From Solirubrobacterales bacterium (GTDB lineage Bacteria; Actinomycetota; Thermoleophilia; Solirubrobacterales; Solirubrobacteraceae), in the NCBI GenBank assembly GCA_016215085.1, contig JACRMD010000013.1, positions 1 through 9,713 on the forward strand: DNA of 9,713 nucleotides. The letters are read 5' to 3'. Below the pieces are notes generated by a model. The model did not search any database. It saw only the letters and a list, made by a program, of their open reading frames with translations, and was not told the origin of the DNA. This document shows, piece by piece, positions 1-9,713 of this stretch (position 1 is its first letter; each line of letters opens with the position of its first letter). A program made the position numbers and the translations under genes.

Positions 1-470
1 GTGTCGATCGCCTGCGCGAGCCGGCGCAGCTCGCGCGGCTCGCGCGACGCCGCCAGCAAGGTCCGGAAGCCGTCGGCGAACTGGCGGTGGACGGGGCCGC
101 CCTCGGCGAGCACGAGGCGCAGGACGACGTCGGGCTCGCGCGTGGCGGCGGCGCGCAGCGGCCCGTAGGCGGCCGAGCTCTCGGCCATCCGGCGCACGTA
201 GTCGAAGGCCCGCGCGTCGCCGCGTCCCCGCGCGCCGGCCTCGGCCGCCCGGCGGAACTCGATCGCCATCCGCTCGAACAGCGCGCCCAGCAGCGCCTCG
301 CGGGTGCCGAACCAGCGGTGCAGCGTGGCGCGCGAGACCCCGAGCCGGCGCGCCACGCCCTGCACGTCCACGCGCTCGCCCTCGTCGAGCAGCTCGCGGG
401 CGACGTCGATCGCGTCGTCGGGCGCGGGGCGGCGGAAGCGCGGGAGCGGGGCGTCCGGGGAAGCCGTCAC
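1..470 (-). CDS. TetR/QsdR-like transcriptional repressor (N-terminal part, 3' end outside window)
   Basis: Read on the minus strand from a GTG at 470, this frame is open to the window edge (about 156 codons). A short Pro/Arg-rich tail (residues 1-17) precedes a TetR-type DNA-binding domain: a helix around 18-31, then a helix-turn-helix at about 36-55 containing GVARRLGVSRATLHRWFGTR, where the family usually has YYHF or YRHF instead of HRWF. The following helical part includes the stretch TREPDVVLRLVLAEGGPVHR, which resembles the ligand domain of QsdR-type TetR proteins; that subfamily call is from memory and less certain. No ATG is available in frame upstream; GTG is preferred because a TATGCT box lies 6 nt before it. 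It is transcribed away from the pyrophosphatase gene, so it may control itself and that neighbour. Ligand unknown. Confidence 0.82.
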   Translation of the reverse strand, partial: MTASPDAPLPRFRRPAPDDAIDVARELLDEGERVDVQGVARRLGVSRATLHRWFGTREALLGALFERMAIEFRRAAEAGARGRGDARAFDYVRRMAESSAAYGPLRAAATREPDVVLRLVLAEGGPVHRQFADGFRTLLAASREPRELRRLAQAID

Positions 471-476
471 ATCTGC

Positions 477-482
477 AGCATA
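477..482 (-). promoter_or_regulatory. -10-like box (TATGCT) of the tetR-type gene
   Basis: On the minus strand TATGCT matches the TANNNT -10 pattern and ends 6 nt before the GTG start at 470. With initiation at or next to the G of GTG the mRNA would be leaderless, which fits the absence of any purine-rich ribosome site. The box lies inside the 8-bp perfect palindrome GCATATGC (478-485), a plausible core for autorepression. No convincing -35 is visible. Confidence 0.45.
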
Positions 483-485
483 TGC
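478..485. promoter_or_regulatory. Short palindrome GCATATGC in the divergent control region, candidate operator
   Basis: A perfect 8-bp palindrome that stands out as the only A/T-rich spot in a very G+C-rich region. It overlaps the predicted -10 of the TetR-type gene and sits between that gene and the divergently transcribed pyrophosphatase gene. TetR proteins commonly bind palindromes in exactly this position, but most TetR operators are longer (about 14-20 bp) and the symmetry here does not extend beyond 8 bp, so the assignment is tentative. Confidence 0.3.
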
Positions 486-524
486 ACGGATCTGTCGCAG
501 GCCCGCGATCCGCGCGCCGGGCGC

Positions 525-530
525 TACATT
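525..530 (+). promoter_or_regulatory. -10-like box (TACATT) of the pyrophosphatase gene
   Basis: TACATT matches TANNNT and lies 15 nt before the ATG at 546. Initiation about 7 nt downstream would leave a leader of only some 8 nt, made of C and G with no Shine-Dalgarno. The spacing is longer than for the other boxes in this window, so this one is less certain. Confidence 0.4.
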
Positions 531-545
531 CCGCGGCCCCGCCCC

Positions 546-2168
546 ATGCGCCCCATCTACGTCACCGGCCACCGGAACCCCGACACCGACTCGATCGCCT
601 CGGCGATCGGCTACGCCGAGCTGCGCAACGCGCTCGACGAGGACGAGAGCTACGAGCCGGTGCGGCTGGGCGAGCTCAACGCGCAGACCCGCTGGGTGCT
701 CGAGCGCGCGGGCGCGAAGGAGCCGCGGCACCTCCCGCACGTGCACCTGCGCGTGCGCGACGTGATGCAGGAGCGCTTCCCGCTGGCCGACGTCGACGAC
801 CCGGTCCGCGAGGTCGGCCTCACGATGGCCCAGGAGGGGCTCGACCTCGTGCCGGTGGCCGCCGGCGACGGGTGCCTGGCCGGCGTCGTGAGCGAGCGCG
901 CGCTGGCCCGCCGGTACATCCGCGAGTCGCGCGAGGCGTCGAGCCTCGTCGACGCGCCGACGGCGGCGTCGGCCATCGTCTCGACCGTCTCCGGCGAGCT
1001 GCTGGAGGGCGACGCCGAGCACGAGGTCGCCGGCCGCGTGTGGGTGTTCGCGTCGGACGCGGGCTGGGCCGACAGCGGCATCCGCGAGGGGGACGTCGTC
1101 GTGGTGGGCAACCGCGAGGACGCCCAGCGCCGCGCGATCGAGGCCGGCGTCGACCTGCTCGTCCTCAGCAACGGCACCGAGGCCACCGACGAGGTCCGCG
1201 CGCTGGCCCGCGAGCACGGCACGACGCTCGTGGCCTCGCCGCTGGACAGCTACGTCTGCGGCCGCATGGTCACGCTCGCCGCGCCGTGCAAGGTGCTCAT
1301 GGACGCCGAGCCGCTCACCGTGCGCCCGGACGACCTGCTCTCCGACGTCGCCCAGACGGTCAAGGAGGTCCACTACCGCGCCGCGGTCGCCATCGACCGC
1401 GAGGGCCGGCCGGTCGGCCTGGTCACGCGCACCGACCTCGTCAGCCCGCAGCCGCGGCGCGTCCTGCTCGTCGACCACGCCGAGCAGGGCCAGAGCGTGC
1501 CGGGCATCGAGGAGGCCGAGATCGTCGAGATCCTCGACCACCACCACATCGGCTCGATCGAGACCCACAAGCCGGTGCGCGCGACGTTCGACCCGGTGGG
1601 GTCGACCGCGACGCTCATCACCGAGCGCTTCCGCCAGGCGCACCTGGACCCGACGAAGCCGACCGCGACCGTCCTGCTGTCGGCGATCCTGTCCGACACG
1701 GTCATCCTCAGCAGCCCGACCACGACGCGCCGCGACAGCGCCGCCGTCGGCCACCTCGCGCGGATGCTCGAGGTCGACCCCGAGGCGTTCGGCCGCGAGA
1801 TGTTCGAGGAGGGGTCGGGCGTCGAGGAGGCCACCGCCGACGAGCTCGTCCACCGCGACGCGAAGGAGTACGAGGTCGGCGAGGACACCGTCTGCATCGC
1901 GCAGGTCGAGACGGTGGGCGACGCGCTGGCCGGCCGGACCGGCGAGCTGCGCGAGGCGCTGCAGCGGATGCACGAGCGCAACGGCCACGCGCTGACCGCG
2001 CTCATGGTCACCGACATCCTCGCCAAGGGCACCACGCTGCTCGTCGTCGGCGACCGCGGCCCGATCGCGCGGGCGTTCGGCAAGGACGGCGACGACGGCG
2101 TCGTCGAGCTGCCCGACGTGATGAGCCGCAAGAAGCAGGTCGCCCCGCGGCTGCTCGCCGCCTTCTGA
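546..2168 (+). CDS. ppaC: Family II (DHH) manganese-dependent inorganic pyrophosphatase with CBS-DRTGG-CBS regulatory insert
   Basis: Hydrolyses cytosolic pyrophosphate to two phosphates, pulling biosynthetic reactions forward; family II enzymes prefer Mn2+ or Co2+. The protein is 540 residues. The DHH core begins with GHRNPDTDS (H9, D13, D15 are metal ligands), is interrupted by a CBS domain (about 65-128, VRDVMQ at 70), a DRTGG domain (about 135-245) and a second CBS domain (about 246-308), then resumes with VDHAEQ (D310, H311) and the DHH motif LDHHHIG (D331-H334). The C-terminal DHHA2 domain carries the substrate-binding SRKKQ signature at 527-531. Plain family II enzymes have about 310 residues; this length matches the regulated CBS class, in which AMP/ADP inhibit and ATP or diadenosine polyphosphates activate (family knowledge). 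The start is set by the GHRNPD motif; the open frame runs back to 87 but is antisense to the tetR-type gene. It stops 29 bp before rapZ. Confidence 0.96.
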   Translation: MRPIYVTGHRNPDTDSIASAIGYAELRNALDEDESYEPVRLGELNAQTRWVLERAGAKEPRHLPHVHLRVRDVMQERFPLADVDDPVREVGLTMAQEGLDLVPVAAGDGCLAGVVSERALARRYIRESREASSLVDAPTAASAIVSTVSGELLEGDAEHEVAGRVWVFASDAGWADSGIREGDVVVVGNREDAQRRAIEAGVDLLVLSNGTEATDEVRALAREHGTTLVASPLDSYVCGRMVTLAAPCKVLMDAEPLTVRPDDLLSDVAQTVKEVHYRAAVAIDREGRPVGLVTRTDLVSPQPRRVLLVDHAEQGQSVPGIEEAEIVEILDHHHIGSIETHKPVRATFDPVGSTATLITERFRQAHLDPTKPTATVLLSAILSDTVILSSPTTTRRDSAAVGHLARMLEVDPEAFGREMFEEGSGVEEATADELVHRDAKEYEVGEDTVCIAQVETVGDALAGRTGELREALQRMHERNGHALTALMVTDILAKGTTLLVVGDRGPIARAFGKDGDDGVVELPDVMSRKKQVAPRLLAAF

Positions 2169-2184
2169 CGCCCGCCGGGGGCTC

Positions 2185-2190
2185 TACCCT
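2185..2190 (+). promoter_or_regulatory. -10-like box (TACCCT) of rapZ, leaderless arrangement
   Basis: TACCCT ends 7 nt before the ATG at 2198, in the 29-bp gap after the pyrophosphatase stop codon. The spacing would put the transcription start at the A of ATG. There is no Shine-Dalgarno. This suggests that rapZ is transcribed at least partly on its own rather than only by read-through. No good -35 at standard spacing. Confidence 0.45.
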
Positions 2191-2197
2191 CCAGGGC

Positions 2198-3094
2198 ATG
2201 TCGACGCCCCTCGCCCGCCTCCTGCGCTCGGGCCGGCGCGACGTGCCGGAGGGCACGGCGGGCCGCACGAGCCTCGAGGACCTGGTGATCATCACGGGCT
2301 TCTCGGGCGCCGGGAAGTCGACGGCGATGAACGTCTTCGAGGACGCGGGCTACTTCTGCGTCGACTCGAAGGTCGAGCACGCGGCGGTCGTCTCCGACGT
2401 GCGCGGCGGCGACTACTTCGAGGCGCTGGACGCGGTGATCAACGAGCTCGTCGCCGCCGGCGTCCGCCACCGCGTGCTGTTCCTCGACGCCGACGAGCAG
2501 ACGCTCATCGACCGCTACAAGGAGACCCGCCGCCGCCACCCGCTGGCGCCGGAGTCCAACATCGCCGCGGGCATCGCCGCCGAGCGCGAGCTGCTGCAGC
2601 CGCTGCGCGAGCGGGCCGACCTGGTGGTCGACTCGACGGGGCTGAAGGCCGCCCACCTGCGGCGGCGCATCGTCGAGGAGCTGCTGCCGCGCCGCGCCGC
2701 GGCGACGCGGATGGCGCTGACCTTCCAGAGCTTCGGCTTCAAGCACGGGCCGCCGCGCCAGGCCGACCTCGTGCTCGACTGCCGCTTCCTGCCCAACCCG
2801 CACTACGTCCCGGACCTGCGCCCGCTCACGGGGCTCGACCCGCGGATCGTCGAGTACGTCTCGCGCGAGGGGACGCTCGACGAGTTCTACGCCCACCTGC
2901 TGCCGATGCTCGACTTCCTGGTGCCGCAGTATCAGCAGGAGGGCAAGGCGCACCTCGTCATCGCCATGGGGTGCACCGGCGGCCGCCACCGCTCGGTCGC
3001 GATCGCCGAGCACCTGGCCGCCCACTTCCGCGATCGCGACGACGTCGTCGTGGAGGTCGAGCACCGCGACGTCGGCCGCGGCGCGCTGGGCTGA
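2198..3094 (+). CDS. rapZ: RapZ/YvcJ-family P-loop nucleotide-binding protein with an internal deletion
   Basis: 298 residues. Residues 34-42 are the Walker A loop GFSGAGKST; then come LFLDADEQTLIDRYKETRR, RRHPL, the SFGFKHG and DCRFLPNPH motifs, LRPLTGLD, and the C-terminal signature GCTGGRHRSV (258-267) followed by HRDVGR. These are family hallmarks. In E. coli RapZ senses glucosamine-6-phosphate and delivers the GlmZ small RNA to RNase E; Gram-positive YvcJ binds and hydrolyses nucleotides with a less clear role. Odd feature: the near-invariant VDNLP and the following helix are missing. Here VD (55-56) runs straight into SKVEHAAVVSDVRGG, about 17 residues shorter than E. coli RapZ across this interval (family sequence from memory). 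Reading frame is intact on both sides. A 28-residue N-terminal extension precedes the first strand; the ATG is supported by a TACCCT box 7 nt upstream. Usual partners yvcK and whiA do not follow it. Confidence 0.94.
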   Translation: MSTPLARLLRSGRRDVPEGTAGRTSLEDLVIITGFSGAGKSTAMNVFEDAGYFCVDSKVEHAAVVSDVRGGDYFEALDAVINELVAAGVRHRVLFLDADEQTLIDRYKETRRRHPLAPESNIAAGIAAERELLQPLRERADLVVDSTGLKAAHLRRRIVEELLPRRAAATRMALTFQSFGFKHGPPRQADLVLDCRFLPNPHYVPDLRPLTGLDPRIVEYVSREGTLDEFYAHLLPMLDFLVPQYQQEGKAHLVIAMGCTGGRHRSVAIAEHLAAHFRDRDDVVVEVEHRDVGRGALG

Positions 3095-3095
3095 C

Positions 3096-3112
3096 GCCGC
3101 CGCCCCGGCGGC
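3096..3112 (+). repeat. GC-rich stem-loop after the rapZ stop codon
   Basis: Arms GCCGCCG (3096-3102) and CGGCGGC (3106-3112) pair perfectly around a 3-nt loop, starting 2 nt after the rapZ TGA and ending at the first base before the TACGCT box of the next gene. It lacks a T-tract, so it is at best a weak or factor-assisted terminator; it may also arise by chance in such GC-rich DNA. Confidence 0.35.
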
Positions 3113-3118
3113 TACGCT
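3113..3118 (+). promoter_or_regulatory. -10-like box (TACGCT) of the VOC gene, leaderless arrangement
   Basis: TACGCT ends 8 nt before the GTG start at 3127. CTGACG at 3091-3096, overlapping the rapZ stop codon, is a possible -35 (four of six matches to TTGACA) at 16-bp spacing. There is no Shine-Dalgarno upstream of the GTG, consistent with a leaderless message. Confidence 0.45.
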
Positions 3119-3126
3119 CCCGCGCC

Positions 3127-3492
3127 GTGCTCGACCACGTCGGCCTCGAGGTGTCCGACCTCGCCCGCTCGGCCCGGTTCTACGACGCCGTCTTCTCGCG
3201 CCTCGGGCTGCGGCGCGTGTTCGAGGGCAAGGCCGCGATCGCCTACGGCTCGCACGAGCCCAGGTTCTGGATCGTGGCCCGCGGCCGCGAGGCCCGGCCC
3301 GGCTTCGGGCACGTCGCCGTGGGGGCCGCCGGGCGGGCCGCCGTGGACGCCGCCCATGCGGCCGGGCTGGAGGCCGGCGGGCGCGACGACGGGCCTCCCG
3401 GGCCGCGCCCGCAGTACGGCCCCCGCTACTACGCCGCGTACCTCCTGGACCCGGACGGTCTTCGGTTGGAGGTCGTCGCGGGCGGGCACTGA
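3127..3492 (+). CDS. VOC superfamily (glyoxalase/bleomycin-resistance/dioxygenase fold) protein
   Basis: A 121-residue single-domain protein with two beta-alpha-beta-beta-beta modules. It begins LDHVGLEVSDLARSARFY, the classic first-module signature, and ends AYLLDPDGLRLEVV, the classic last-strand signature. H4, H62 (in GHVAV) and E115 (in LRLEVV) occupy the positions of the usual metal ligands, so a metal-dependent enzyme is likely. Family members isomerise, open or conjugate small molecules, or sequester drugs; the substrate cannot be told from sequence. The GTG start is chosen because the VOC motif begins at once and the TACGCT box lies 8 nt upstream; no earlier ATG fits the fold. It occupies the place where many actinobacteria carry yvcK and whiA, between rapZ and gap, and its stop codon falls within the left arm of the inverted repeat before gap. 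Confidence 0.86.
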   Translation: MLDHVGLEVSDLARSARFYDAVFSRLGLRRVFEGKAAIAYGSHEPRFWIVARGREARPGFGHVAVGAAGRAAVDAAHAAGLEAGGRDDGPPGPRPQYGPRYYAAYLLDPDGLRLEVVAGGH

Positions 3493-3527
3493 GAAGTGCC
3501 GGCCCGGTAGGGTCCGGCACCTCTCAG
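3489..3527 (+). promoter_or_regulatory. Inverted repeat enclosing the predicted gap-operon -10 box
   Basis: CTGAGAAGTGCCGG (3489-3502) and CCGGCACCTCTCAG (3514-3527) are complementary at 13 of 14 positions (mismatch 3495 A / 3521 C), with an 11-nt spacer. The spacer holds TAGGGT (3508-3513), a -10-like box. The arrangement fits either an operator bound by a dimeric repressor of the glycolytic operon or, if transcribed from upstream, a hairpin ending the VOC message. No T-tract follows (AGCTTGCAA), which favours the operator reading. The right arm would form the start of the gap leader. Confidence 0.5.
3508..3513 (+). promoter_or_regulatory. -10-like box (TAGGGT) of the gap-pgk-tpiA-gpmI operon
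   Basis: TAGGGT matches TANNNT and would start transcription near 3520, giving a leader of roughly 28 nt that contains a proper Shine-Dalgarno. It is the only box in the window with such a leader. It lies in the centre of the 3489-3527 inverted repeat. No strong -35 is visible at 3485-3490. Confidence 0.45.
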
Positions 3528-3533
3528 CTTGCA

Positions 3534-3542
3534 AGGGAAGGA
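3534..3542 (+). promoter_or_regulatory. Ribosome binding site of gap
   Basis: The purine run AGGGAAGGA ends 5 nt before the ATG at 3548. It fixes the gap start, although the same frame is open further upstream into the VOC gene, and contrasts with the absence of such sites before tetR, ppaC, rapZ, the VOC gene and the kinase gene. Confidence 0.8.
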
Positions 3543-3547
3543 CTGAC

Positions 3548-4545
<998 letters not shown>

Positions 4546-4549
<4 letters not shown>

Positions 4550-5682
4550 GGACGCTCGACGACCTCGGCGACCTCGCCGGCAGGCGCGTCGTCGCGCGCG
4601 TGGACTTCAACGTCCCGCTGCGCGACGGCACGATCACCGACGACGCCCGGATCCGCGCGGCGCTGCCGACCATCGAGGAGCTGCGCCGCCGCGGCATCGC
4701 CCGGCTGACGCTGCTGGCCCACCTCGGGCGCCCCAAGGGCGTCGACCCGCAGTTCTCGCTCGCGCCGGCCGCCGCCCGCCTGGGCGAGCTGCTGGGCGAG
4801 GAGGTGCGGCTGGTCGACACGCCGGAGGACGTCGACGGCGAGGGCGTCGTCATGGTGGAGAACGTCCGCTTCTTCGACGGCGAGACCAAGGACGACGAGG
4901 CGCTCGCGCAGCGCTACGCGTCGGCGGGCGACGTGTACGTCAACGACGCGTTCGGCGCCGCGCACCGCGCGCACGCCTCGACGCACGCGATCGCCCGGCT
5001 GCTGCCGAGCGCCGCGGGGCTCCTGCTCCAGCGCGAGGTCGAGACGCTGACCGGCATCCTGGAGGCGCCGCAGCGCCCGCTGGTGGCGATCGTCGGCGGC
5101 GCCAAGGTCACCGACAAGATCGGCGTCCTGGAGGCCTTCCTGCAGACGGCGGACACCATCCTCATCGGTGGCGCGATGTGCTTCCCCTTCTTCAAGGCCC
5201 AGGGCCACGAGGTCGGCTCCTCGCTCTGCGAGGAGGAGGGCGTCGAGCCCGCCCAGCGCGTCCTGGACGCCGGGTCGGACAAGCTCCGGCTCCCCGACGA
5301 CCTGGTGTGCGGCCGCGAGTTCTCCGCCGACACCGAGGTGCAGCGCGTCGACGGCGTCGACGTGCCCGAGGGCTGGATGGGCCTGGACGTCGGCACGCGC
5401 ACGTCGGAGGGCTACGCGGGCGTCATCGCCGGCGCGGGCACGGTGTTCTGGAACGGCCCGATGGGGGCGTTCGAGCTCGAGCCGTTCGCGGACGGCACGC
5501 GCGCCGTCGCCGAGGCCGTGGCCAAGGCGCCGGGGACGACCGTCGTCGGCGGCGGCGACAGCGCGGCCGCGCTGCGCCAGTTCGGCCTGGAGGACCAGGT
5601 GACCCACCTCTCGACGGGCGGCGGCGCCTCGCTGGAGCTGATCGAGGGCAAGACGCTTCCGGGCGTGGAGGTGCTGTCATGA
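4546..5682 (+). CDS. pgk: Phosphoglycerate kinase
   Basis: Transfers the acyl phosphate of 1,3-bisphosphoglycerate to ADP, yielding 3-phosphoglycerate and ATP; a cytosolic monomer with two domains. 378 residues, at the short end of the usual 385-415. N-terminal (substrate) domain: VARVDFNVPL (D20, N22), HLGRPKG from H59, VENVRFF, and VNDAFGAAHRAHAS. C-terminal (nucleotide) domain: GGAKVTDKI (K187), FKAQGHEVGSSL, GPMGAFE, then GGGDSAAAL (336-343) and STGGGASLELIEGK at the hinge end. All key segments are intact, so the slightly short length reflects compact loops, not truncation. The start is GTG, sharing the 4 nt GTGA with the gap stop; the ribosome site lies within gap. The end shares ATGA with tpiA. 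Confidence 0.98.
5667..5671 (+). promoter_or_regulatory. Ribosome binding site of tpiA inside the end of pgk
   Basis: GGAGG ends 7 nt before the ATG at 5679, a strong match to the anti-Shine-Dalgarno. With the ATGA overlap it supports coupled translation of pgk and tpiA. Confidence 0.75.
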
Positions 5683-6436
5683 GCAGAACCCCGTTCATCG
5701 CGGGCAACTGGAAGATGCACGGCACGATCGCCGAGGCCGAGCAGCTCGTGCAGGCGCTGCTGCCGCGCGTGGCCGCCGCGCCGTGCGACATCGCCGTGTG
5801 CGTGCCGTTCACCGCGCTGCAGGCGGTCGTGGACTCCGTGCGCGGCTCGGGCGTGGCGGTCTACGCCCAGAACATGCACCACGCCGAGAAGGGCGCCTTC
5901 ACGGGCGAGGTCTCGGCCGCGATGCTCGGCGAGCTCGACGTCGACGGCGTCGTGCTCGGCCACTCCGAGCGCCGCCAGCTCTTCGGCGAGACCGACAAGG
6001 CGCTGCAGCTCAAGGTCCCCGCCGCGCTCGACGCGGGCCTCGAGGTGATCCTCTGCGTCGGCGAGACCGAGGACGAGCGCGAGAACGGCGACACCGAGCG
6101 CCGCCTGCGCCACCAGGTCCAGGAGGGACTGGAGAAGGTGCCGGCCGAGCGCCTGGGCGACGTCGTCATCGCCTACGAGCCGATCTGGGCGATCGGCACG
6201 GGCAACGTCGCGACGCCCGAGCAGGCCCAGGACGCGCTGGCCTTCGTCCGCGCGCTGGTCGCCGACCGCGACAAGGAGCAGGCGGAGCGCACCCGCATCC
6301 TCTACGGCGGCTCGGTCAAGGCCGACAACGCCGCGGAGCTGCTCGCGCTGCCCGACTGCGACGGCGCGCTGGTCGGCGGCGCCTCGCTCGACGCCGAGCA
6401 GTTCGCCGCGATCGTCGACGCCGCGCCGCAGCGCTG

Positions 6437-6437
<1 letters not shown>
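5679..6437 (+). CDS. tpiA: Triosephosphate isomerase
   Basis: Interconverts dihydroxyacetone phosphate and glyceraldehyde 3-phosphate; a (beta/alpha)8 barrel acting as a cytosolic dimer. 252 residues, typical length. Signatures in order: FIAGNWKMHG (catalytic K12), the interface segment with QNMHHAEKGAFTGEVSA, GHSERRQLFGETD with catalytic H95, AYEPIWAIGTG with the catalytic base E167 and the start of mobile loop 6, then YGGSVKADNA and LVGGASL for phosphate binding. Start overlaps the pgk stop (ATGA) and has a strong ribosome site; the stop overlaps gpmI by 1 nt (TGATG). Third gene of the operon and supplier of the substrate for Gap in the same transcript. Confidence 0.98.
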
Positions 6438-7909
<1,472 letters not shown>

Positions 7910-7912
7910 CCC

Positions 7913-7918
7913 TACACT
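7913..7918 (+). promoter_or_regulatory. -10-like box (TACACT) of the hybrid kinase gene, leaderless arrangement
   Basis: TACACT lies 3 nt after the gpmI stop codon and ends 8 nt before the ATG at 7927, with no Shine-Dalgarno. This suggests that the kinase is transcribed from its own leaderless promoter. No terminator hairpin is visible between gpmI and the kinase, so read-through from the glycolytic operon is also possible. Confidence 0.45.
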
Positions 7919-7926
7919 GCGGTCGC

Positions 7927-9713
<1,787 letters not shown>

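Noticed and set aside
87..545. Upstream in-frame extension of the pyrophosphatase
   Set aside because: It is antisense to the TetR-type coding region, and the family N-terminus (GHRNPD near residue 8) is given by ATG 546.
2170..2182. Possible small hairpin GCCC/GGGC before rapZ
   Set aside because: Only 4 bp of stem with no T-tract; expected by chance at this base composition.
1373..3520. Long open frame on the minus strand across ppaC, rapZ and the VOC gene
   Set aside because: Arg/Ala/Pro-rich, low-complexity translation antisense to three well-recognised genes; typical of spurious frames in very GC-rich DNA.
3356..3547. Upstream in-frame extension of gap into the VOC gene
   Set aside because: ATG 3548 has a strong ribosome site and the protein begins directly with the NAD-binding motif.

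Overview
The window is a gene-dense, very G+C-rich stretch of a bacterial chromosome with almost no non-coding DNA. Codon use, protein motifs and the rapZ-to-gap-pgk-tpi neighbourhood point to an actinobacterium. A deep-branching class such as Thermoleophilia (the Solirubrobacter/Conexibacter/Patulibacter group) is my best guess; this is inference from style and gene order, not a database match. No tRNA, rRNA, CRISPR array, insertion sequence or phage gene was seen.

Layout from left to right. (1) Positions 1-470, minus strand: the N-terminal part of a TetR/QsdR-like repressor whose 3' end lies outside the window. (2) A 75-bp divergent control region, 471-545. (3) 546-2168, plus strand: a long, regulated family II (DHH, Mn-dependent) inorganic pyrophosphatase with CBS-DRTGG-CBS insert. 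(4) 2198-3094: a RapZ/YvcJ-family P-loop protein that appears to lack the DNLP segment of the family. (5) 3127-3492: a small VOC/glyoxalase-fold protein. (6) 3548-7909: a tightly coupled lower-glycolysis operon gap-pgk-tpiA-gpmI, with stop/start overlaps at every junction. (7) 7927 to the window end: a membrane-anchored CHASE3-type hybrid histidine kinase, cut by the window edge after its first receiver domain.

The four glycolytic enzymes catalyse consecutive or linked steps from triose phosphates to 2-phosphoglycerate, so making them from one coupled mRNA is sensible. Pyrophosphatase and RapZ (an amino-sugar or nucleotide-sensing regulator in other bacteria) are upstream metabolic neighbours but appear to have promoters of their own.

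The most interesting points are small-scale. Four genes (tetR, rapZ, VOC, kinase) have a TANNNT -10-like box ending 6-8 nt before the start codon and no Shine-Dalgarno, the signature of leaderless mRNAs; the pyrophosphatase gene has a similar box 15 nt upstream. The glycolytic operon instead has a short leader, a good Shine-Dalgarno, and a -10-like box sitting exactly in the loop of a 14-bp inverted repeat. RapZ has an apparent in-frame deletion of about 17-20 residues, and the yvcK and whiA genes that usually separate rapZ from gap are absent. I found no clear novel multi-gene system; most of the window is ordinary central metabolism.
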